Program-made: the position numbers and the translations under genes
Assembly (NCBI GenBank): GCA_963921425.1
Contig: OY992833.1
Coordinates: 4,466,501-4,530,500, forward strand
Source of the DNA: Dryas octopetala
Lineage: Eukaryota; Streptophyta; Magnoliopsida; Rosales; Rosaceae
Reading direction: 5' to 3'
DNA length: 64,000 nucleotides
The notes under the pieces: generated by a model
Database searches by the model: none
Told to the model about the DNA's origin: nothing
The model's input: the letters and a program-made list of their open reading frames with translations, nothing else
Shown: positions 57,368 to 64,000 of the stretch, one piece after another
Layout: every line of letters starts with the position of its first letter
How positions within the stretch are numbered: position 1 is the first letter of the stretch

Positions 57368-59118
57368 TCAAGCTAGCCTATCAAAGTTGCTGTTATTCCA
57401 ACTTTTTTTGTTCATGTACTGACCTAACAGACGCATCTTTGTACATAAATATTTGACAGAACCTCTTACAATGAATTTGGGATAATCTTCAAGCAATTTA
57501 TTCCTGGTTATTAACATCATACGGAGGAGAATTTTCTGCCACTGTAACTAAGGATTTCATTTTGTCTTGACTATTTGGACCATTGATTTTAATAGCGGCT
57601 TGTGGCAACCATAGCAGACGTTATGTAGTGGTATTCGGCAAAGGCTAAGTCTGCTAGAGGCTACTAGTGCAGCAAAATATAACTCCACACCTCTAGCAAT
57701 TCTTTTTTCAAGTTTTTTGGCTTTTTATCAAAACTGCGTTGATTTATCTGCCTATGTTTTGAAATGAGCTGACAACATGCATTTCTGGAAGTAGGATTGA
57801 CCCTTGAAATCCCTTTTGTGTTACCCTTGCTGAGCATCCTTCTTTCTGCCTTGATCACATATTTGATATCCTATCATGATTGTTATTGAAAGTTGAATTT
57901 GTGAGTGAAGGAAATTCCATAAGTACAAATATTCATTCCATCATGATAAGGTAGACCTGAGGAGTAGTTAAGTGGCTGTTCCTGAAAAAGCTTTCTAATA
58001 GTGCTCATGAATAGACAATTTCAAATTCATTTAGCACAGAAGAGCAAGAACTGACATGCCTGATGTTTATGGCAGAAGGGTTTCTGGTCCAGTGGTGGAT
58101 AGTAGGTCACCAAGTGGTAATGGTTGATCGCAATCATTTTTTGGGCATGGTAAGGGTTGCTGGATGGCTCTGCTTTATACCGTTTAGAGGTAAACTAGGA
58201 ATGCACAGCTCCATAAGAGCTTGAGAGACCTATACCAATGTTCTTCATGTGAAGCCCACTAACTTTGATGCCATTGTAGAAGAAATTATGATTAACATTT
58301 GTAATGACCTAAATTTTCATAGGAAAACTGCAAAGACCCAGAAAAAAAAACGGAAGAAAGAGAAAAAGAAAACAACCCTCCCCCTAATATAATCTACCAC
58401 CTACCAGTGAGGCCTCTGTCTCTCGTGCTCTCAAAGCTCAAGCAGACTTACCAAAGAGGTATGTTCTTGACCTGTATCTTGTTCTTTATCTTTCATATAA
58501 TTCTTGTTCTTATACTTGTTGATTATACAAAATCTTTGTTGTTCTTTCAATGTTATAGAATAAAGGATTGTATGAACTTGTCCCTTAGGATTCTTGAATT
58601 TGAGCTATTGTCTAAGTAGGGTTATTTTTGATATACTTACTACGATGAAAATGTGAATTAGGCCAAACTCATTAAGAGCATAAATGTGTTAAGGACCTTT
58701 TCAGTGAAGAATTTACGGAGTTTAATGATAATTTTGTTGATATCATGGCTTTAGCTCTTTTCTTTTTTCTGTAAAAAGAAAAAGAAAAAGTTATTGTTTG
58801 TTTATGTATGAGTTCACACTTATACATTGTAATAATAAATGCATTATTTTTTTGTTAAAATCTTAATCCTAAGCCGTAAATGGTTTCTACACCCTAAAGT
58901 TGTCATCCCATCAACGTAAAAGTGCAAAAATTGACCTGCTGTCGAACGACAAAGGTTGAAGGTAGGTTTGAACGGCCAGGATCTCACTCCTGAAGTTAGT
59001 TGGTGTAAGCAATATCTTTACTACAATGAAATTTAGCTTCTATAATTAATCTCAAGATACTCAGAAATAAATACATCAAAGAACCAGACAATGAAAGTGA
59101 TGGTTACCATGCTAGCCA
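57368..59118. other. Convergent intergenic region; partial LTR start
   Basis: 3' flank of the PPR gene, then unassigned sequence. Near 58310 TGTAATGACCTAAATTTTCA resembles a gypsy LTR start and is followed by a pyrimidine-rich leader-like stretch (58385-58445). No matching LTR end or duplication was found. The small frames here show no motif. Confidence 0.35.
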
Positions 59119-60729
59119 TCATGTACTTCCTCTAGTATAGTAGTATGGAAGAGTTGGGATACTTTGTTCATTCCTAAAGAAATTACCAGGATCGACCTTG
59201 GTCTTAATATGCACCAATTTATCGAAATTATCCTTGAAGTACCTAATGCCATAAACTCTTCCCTCAAAATAACTTGCCTTCCCAATATTGTGGTTGATGC
59301 CCAGGTCAAGATCTTTATAGTTGAAAAAGGCTTCCCGTGGAGTCATGGAAACAAAAGGAGTCATGAACAAATAGAGCTTTCTTGTCAGATCTATATAGTA
59401 ATGGGAGGCTTCAGTTCCAGATATGTCCCAGTTTGTTGCATACTGAATCTTCCAAAGATTCCCAGCTCTATGCGGAAAAGGTGTTGCAGATGCTGGAATC
59501 TCACTCATTCTTCCACCATAGGGGTTAAAGGTCATCATTGGTGCCTCCAGTTCGATCATTTTCTGCCAAATCTGCTTCAAACCAAGTTTTGGAATTGGGT
59601 TTTTGACGTAGTCTGATTTCCTCTTCAAGTGGGTAAGTACCTGAGGTGTTCTAGAAAGCAACATTTCAGGAGCTGACCCAATTGGGAAGCTTGCCCAGAA
59701 AAGCACAGATTGAACCCAGCTCATTTCAATGCAATCCGATTTCTGCAAACCCAATTCAGGGAAGCTCTTGTTCATGACAGAGACAAGTCTTTCAGAGTCT
59801 CCAAGAAACAAGGCTATGAATGAGGCTCTTACAGTCTTATTTACAACATCCATGGTAAGCCTGAGGAACAAGTCGTTATCCAGCTTATGTGCAACATATT
59901 GCCAACAATAGACGACGTCTGTTGCATTCTGTTCCAAGGTCCTTTCAACCCTGAAAACAGTAACTGTTTGTGGAACACGTACAAGATTAATCTTGTATGC
60001 GATCACGACTCCAAAGCTTGCTCCGCCGCCTCCTCTAATGGCCCAAAACAGATCTTCTCCCATAGATTGTCTATTGAGAAGTCTGCCGTGCACATCCACC
60101 AGTTGCACATCAATTATGTTGTCCACAGATAGGCCGTATTTCCTCATCATATTACCATATCCACCGCCACTAAAGTGGCCTCCAACACCAACCGTAGGAC
60201 AAACACCGGCGGGAAAGCCATGGTTTTTGCTTTTCTCAGCAATTCTGTAGTAAACTTCACCGAGAGTTGCCCCAGCCTGGACCCATGCAGTATCGCTTTC
60301 CACATCTACATCGATGGATCGAAGATTAAACATGTCGAGGATGAAGAATGGAATTAATTCAGCCACATAAGATACACCCTCGTAATCATGGCCTCCACTT
60401 CTAATTTTCATCTGTAAGTTATGTTTTTGAGCACAAACAATGGCTTGTTGCACATGAGATTCATGCAATGCAGTGATGATGAGGAAAGGTTTTGGGGTAG
60501 AAGATGTGTTGAAGCGAAGGTTTCGAATATAAGATTGCAAAACAGATGAGTAAGAAGCATTGTTGGGAGTGTAAATTGCTGCAGCGATTGGGTGAGAGGG
60601 CTGGGAAAGGCTTAGAAGGCATTGAGCAAAGTCCTGATCAGGAGCTGAACCTGATGCTGCCCAAAAAATTTTGGATAATAAAAGAATCAATGGAAGTCGT
60701 AAGAGGTGTGGGAGACTTGGAATTCCCAT
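59119..60729 (-). CDS. Berberine-bridge-enzyme-like FAD-linked oxidase
   Basis: Intronless, 536 residues, from ATG 60729 to TGA at 59119-59121. Residues 1-29 form a signal peptide (hydrophobic core LRLPLILLLSKIFWAASGSA), so the enzyme should enter the secretory pathway. The FAD-binding PCMH region spans about 75-250. RSGGHDYEG carries His114 and AGVCPTVGVGGH carries Cys177. These align with the two residues that hold FAD bicovalently in this family, 63 residues apart. IRGGGGASFGVV follows. The substrate domain and the C-terminal BBE domain (about 465-525; GINHNIGKASYFEG, GIRYFKDNF, VDPGNFFRNEQSIP) are complete. Known members oxidise alkaloid precursors, monolignols, oligosaccharides or cannabinoid precursors; the substrate here cannot be read from the sequence. 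The length is typical and no break is seen. Confidence 0.93.
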   Translation of the reverse strand: MGIPSLPHLLRLPLILLLSKIFWAASGSAPDQDFAQCLLSLSQPSHPIAAAIYTPNNASYSSVLQSYIRNLRFNTSSTPKPFLIITALHESHVQQAIVCAQKHNLQMKIRSGGHDYEGVSYVAELIPFFILDMFNLRSIDVDVESDTAWVQAGATLGEVYYRIAEKSKNHGFPAGVCPTVGVGGHFSGGGYGNMMRKYGLSVDNIIDVQLVDVHGRLLNRQSMGEDLFWAIRGGGGASFGVVIAYKINLVRVPQTVTVFRVERTLEQNATDVVYCWQYVAHKLDNDLFLRLTMDVVNKTVRASFIALFLGDSERLVSVMNKSFPELGLQKSDCIEMSWVQSVLFWASFPIGSAPEMLLSRTPQVLTHLKRKSDYVKNPIPKLGLKQIWQKMIELEAPMMTFNPYGGRMSEIPASATPFPHRAGNLWKIQYATNWDISGTEASHYYIDLTRKLYLFMTPFVSMTPREAFFNYKDLDLGINHNIGKASYFEGRVYGIRYFKDNFDKLVHIKTKVDPGNFFRNEQSIPTLPYYYTRGST

Positions 60730-60758
60730 TTGCTCGTAGCATTCATTGTCTGTGATAT

Positions 60759-60774
60759 TATTTATAAATATATA
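60759..60774 (-). promoter_or_regulatory. Possible TATA box of the BBE-like gene
   Basis: The minus strand reads TATATATTTATAAATA, 30-45 bases upstream of the ATG at 60729. If used, the 5' leader would be very short, so a more distal start remains possible. Confidence 0.3.
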
Positions 60775-61421
60775 GATTCACATATGTGATATTATATATC
60801 AACTATAAGGTAAGTGGATGCAGAAATATTCTATTTCCAAATAGTTCGACACCATAAGTTGTCAGAAATGTGAATATAGACCACTGATTAAATTGATAAT
60901 TGACTCAATGATCATACATTTGATTATATTATGTTGCGAGACTATCTATTACAAGAATATTAGTCAAGTTGTAAAATGCAAAATGTGTTTTCCAATCTTT
61001 TTTTAGTTTCTTTGTCATTATAGTATAAATGATATGTACTTTTGTAGCATTCATTGTGCATGTTATGAGATTTTATGATACTGCATGGACCATTTGTGTG
61101 AATGTGGATTACCATTCTAAAAATGGGTTGTTGGTTGTTGGTATCGGGCACCAGACTACCAGTACTAAACCCGTAGTACCCCAACTTTTGTCCAGCCAAA
61201 CCAAAAATATGTAGTACAAAGATGCTATTTTCATTCTTATGATGATGATGATGATGAATCTCGTCTGTACTTGTCAAGGGAAAAGACGAAAATTATATGG
61301 CCAAAAATGGCTGCATCCTCCTGCGTTCAATTAAAGTAACACTCAAATTATTTTGCATGCATTACCATAAGTAAAATCTTATTTTGGTTTGAATTTATAG
61401 AAATTTTTTTTTTTGTCTATA
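60775..61421. other. Upstream region of the BBE-like gene
   Basis: AT-rich, non-coding. A short GAT/ATG microsatellite (GATGATGATGATGATGA) lies near 61241-61257. Nothing else was recognised. Confidence 0.35.
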
Positions 61422-61430
61422 AATTATTTA

Positions 61431-62178
61431 GGCATAAATTCAATTTAAACACATAACTATATATGCTATTTCAACGGGGTCCACGAACTTTCAAATACTT
61501 CAAATATACACCTGATTTATTATGTAAATTGAAATATAAAATTTCGTCCATCAATTTATTGAGAGATCAGTTAAATGTCAGCTTGAATTTTGCTAACGGA
61601 GATTAATTGGCGACGTGGCACCAACTCAGCATACATTTCTCGCCAAATGAGCAACACATGTCCACTTGACACGGGCTCACACACCCATCACCTCTTTCCC
61701 GCTCGTCGAACGCTCTCATGACCATTTAGTCTCCAAAAAAACATCACGTTTTTCCCCAAATTCGAATATAAATCCCTCACTTGTGTTCAACGAGCGAGAA
61801 AGAGATGATGAGTTTGTGGACCCGTGTCAGGAGTTAGGTGGACCCGTGTTGCTCATTTCGCGGAAAATGAGCGACACGGGTCCACCTAACTCCTGACACG
61901 GGCCCACAAACTCTCTCTCTCTCTCTCTCTATTATTATTAAATTGTGGGCCCGTATTGCTCATTTGGCGGAAAATGTTTTCTGAGATAGCGCCACGTCGC
62001 CAAGTAATCCCAGTCAGCAAAAGCCAAGCTGTCATTTAACTGATCTCTCAACGAATCAATGGACAAAACTCATTTTTCAATTTATATAATAGATCGGGTG
62101 TATATTTGAAATATTTTAAAGTTCATAGACCCCGTTGAAATAGCTTATATAATTATGTGTCTAAATTGAATTTATGCC
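61431..62178. mobile_element. Mutator-like element, 748 bp, very long TIRs
   Basis: The termini are GGCATAAATTCAATTT and its inverted copy AAATTGAATTTATGCC. A perfect 9-bp target duplication AATTATTTA lies at 61422-61430 and 62179-62187. Inverted similarity extends inward about 270 bp. Matching blocks include GCTATTTCAACGGGGTC, GAGAGATCAGTTAAATG, TTGGCGACGTGGC and CGCCAAATGAGCAA. The centre contains a second, tighter hairpin (61810-61913). No transposase. The 9-bp duplication and long TIRs mark a non-autonomous MULE or foldback derivative. Confidence 0.88.
61810..61913. repeat. 49-bp arm hairpin inside the MULE
   Basis: Arms 61810-61858 and 61865-61913 are inverted copies with two mismatches by eye, around a 6-base loop (CGCGGA). 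Core words are GTGTCAGGAGTTAGGTGGAC and GTCCACCTAACTCCTGACAC. A CT repeat follows at 61911-61931. Confidence 0.85.
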
Positions 62179-62187
62179 AATTATTTA

Positions 62188-62679
62188 TGTTAGAAAATAA
62201 TTGGTTTTTTTAAATAACTTAACAATGCAATACCTATATTGCCCTTTACAGTTTTTTTGTGCGGAATATTTAGCTGATATGATGTCCCAAATTTTAACGA
62301 ATTTAATTTCAATTAATTGGAAAATTATTGTCTAGGAGATAATTTTAGTTTCTACGTCTTCTTCTTTGTCTCAACCACGTCCAATTTGGCATCAATATTC
62401 TCTTTCCCTATTCTTCAAATTTAACTTAAGTCCATTAATTATAAGGTACTAACAAAGCAAAATATTAACCAAAAACACCCAATCCATTTCTATTAACATG
62501 CGGACACTTTCGACCAGCCCAAAAACATAACATGCGGACACCTTCTTTTCTTGGCCAAATCGACTTCTTTCTTCAACTTTACCAAATCGACAATTGTTCA
62601 TCTTCACTCTCAAGCATCCTTCTGCAACTGCTACAGCAACAACGAAAAAAAGAGGTTCAATCTCTACAGTTCCATTTAT
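62188..62679. other. Intergenic, no gene recognised
   Basis: AT-rich with a pyrimidine-rich patch around 62340-62420. The words ACATGCGGACAC occur twice (about 62497 and 62530). No coding signal. Confidence 0.3.
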
Positions 62680-63012
62680 AGTAAAGGCAACTGCAAGTCT
62701 GCAACTTCAATAAACTGCAGTTTCTGAAGCTGCAGTTATTAACTGCAACTGCAAGTCTGCAACTCCAATAAACTGCAGTTTCACTTGCAATTAGTAACTG
62801 CAACTATAAGCTTGCAATTTCAATAAACTACAATTTCATAAACTGCAACTACAAGTCTGCAATAAATTGCAGTTTCACTTGCAATTAGTAACTACAACTG
62901 CAGCTTGCAACTCTAATAAATTGCAGTTTCAGAAACTGCAATTAGTAACTGCAAATCCAATAAACTGCAGTTTCAGTTCACTTACAACGTTCCAATGCAG
63001 TTTCAGAAACTG
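62680..63012. repeat. TGCA-rich minisatellite
   Basis: Diverged tandem copies of a unit containing AACTGCAA, AAGTCTGCAACT, CAATAAACTGCAGTTTC and a spacer (ACTTGCAATTAGT or AGAAACTGCAATTAGT). At least five copies occur over about 330 bp, with irregular periods near 45-75 bp. The unit contains the near-palindrome AACTGCAGTT, so single strands could fold. Non-coding. Confidence 0.7.
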
Positions 63013-64000
63013 ATCTTAAAAAAAAATCAAGAACCTTCTACTGATAAGAAATCAAAGTAGGAGTCTACCACGAGCTGTGATCATGCCCAATCGAGGAGAA
63101 GTCAGAGTGGTCAGAGCAGATCCAAAAGGCTTCGATCGAGCTCGGAGCAGATCCATTGCTTCTTGGTCGGCGTTGAGATTTTCAAGGTCGTTTACAGCAG
63201 TGCTGCTCGTGGTGGTGGTGTTCATCCCGGAGGTGCTTGCTCTGCGAAGAAGAAGAACAAGAAGATGATGAAAATGAAAGAAAAGAGAGACATAGCGGGG
63301 GGAGAGAGAAGAAAGAGAAAAACAAAAAAGAAATAGAATGGCAATTGATCAGATTTCAAGATAAGCCAGGTAGCTGCAACTGACTTTGTTGTTAAATAAA
63401 ATTAATTGGTGCACTGGAGAGTAAAAATAATAAGTAAAAGGTAGCCTAGAATAATTCATTCATTTAACTTTGTCCTCAAACTAATTTGGTATGTAACATG
63501 TTCCTTTTTCTCTCTGTATTCTAACTTTGTAACATGTCTTTTCTCTCCTTTTTCTGCAAATCTATTGCTTGCTCATTGATGGTTCCACTCGTTACTTGTG
63601 GTATGTTACTCGTTATCTTTTAATATGTGTACCAATTTAGGATGTTGGGCATATTCTTACCAATTTGAAATTGAGTTTTTGGATTCTCATATTGTTTGTA
63701 CCAATTTCAAATTTATAGTATAGCTCTTTTATTTTTTTCGTTAAACCATTTCAAATATCTCACTATTTGTCAATTGCAGGACCAATTTTCGTTTGGTTGT
63801 ATAATTGTTTGAGGGCTCGAATTTGGTCTGAATTTTTTTGCTAAAATTTGAGGGTTTCGAATTTGTTTAGAATTTTTCTTGGTTGTGTTGCCAAATGTTA
63901 CAACCCATATCTTCACAATAGAAATATGTCAACCCACATACTGGTACAATTGAATTGTACAAACCCACATATTGGTAAAGAGCAAATTTTACTTTGCATC
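63013..64000. other. Intergenic to the end of the window
   Basis: A short GC-richer patch (63065-63270) gives a 63-codon Arg/Val-rich frame without recognisable motifs. It is followed by a purine-rich tract (63255-63335) and AT-rich DNA. The phrases ACCAATTT and TGGTACAATTG recur near the end. No supportable gene. Confidence 0.3.

Noticed and set aside
59164..60357. Several plus-strand frames opposite the BBE-like gene
   Set aside because: They are antisense shadows of the conserved oxidase on the minus strand.
61666..61896. 76-codon frame inside the MULE
   Set aside because: It covers one arm of a hairpin and has no transposase motif.
63077..63268. 63-codon Arg/Val-rich frame
   Set aside because: Short, biased, without neighbours or recognisable motif. 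A captured gene fragment cannot be excluded but is not supported.

Overview
The window is nuclear DNA of a flowering plant, most likely a woody eudicot. It is AT-rich, has GT-AG introns, one PPR gene and one berberine-bridge-enzyme-like gene, and is packed with LTR retrotransposons, Mutator-type and PIF-type inverted-repeat elements and microsatellites. No species can be named from the sequence alone.

Only three ordinary host genes can be supported. (1) A five-exon gene at 30398-38042 (+) encodes a 1,200-residue acidic protein with one N-terminal C2H2 zinc finger, internal 73-74 residue repeats and a Cys-containing C-terminal tail. (2) A two-exon gene at 55349-57367 (+) encodes a 520-residue P-type pentatricopeptide repeat protein with a plastid-like N terminus. 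(3) An intronless gene at 59119-60729 (-) encodes a 536-residue BBE-like FAD oxidase. The PPR and BBE-like genes are convergent. Nothing suggests that the three work in one pathway.

The rest is repeats. From 1 to 8.1 kb there are small inverted-repeat elements (PIF-like 3285-3654, MULE-MITE 5425-5788) and diverged tandem segments. From 8165 to 15620 lies a minus-strand Ty3/gypsy chromovirus, probably CRM-like, with TSD GAAGA. Its gag 5' half plus primer-binding site is amplified into two additional, exactly 1,106-bp head-to-tail units. It is flanked by a satellite-like unit of about 284 bp that recurs in direct orientation (7.4-7.9 and 15.6-16.6 kb) and inverted (16.8-17.5 kb). From about 17.5 to 22.8 kb is a badly decayed minus-strand Ty1/copia element. 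From 22967 to 25422 is a 2,456-bp solo LTR with TSD TCTTT. From 26 to 30 kb are LTR fragments, a dispersed repeat pair and a 351-bp TRIM (28084-28434).

Downstream of the zinc-finger gene are a SINE-like stretch and LTR-like pieces (38.5-40.6 kb). Next come an 8.8-kb Athila-like element that keeps gag-protease but has lost reverse transcriptase and integrase (41220-50036, TSD AGTTC), and a plus-strand copia element with a nearly complete but many-times interrupted polyprotein (50283-54951). The last 4 kb carries a 748-bp MULE with TIRs of roughly 270 bp, a 9-bp TSD and a central 49-bp hairpin, followed by a TGCA-rich minisatellite.

The most unusual structure is the triplicated gag/primer-binding-site block in the CRM-like element. 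The other candidates for a second look are the bidirectional 284-bp repeat and the palindrome cluster in the Athila-like LTRs. I saw no convincing tRNA, rRNA or miRNA gene and no CRISPR array, and none would be expected in the last case.
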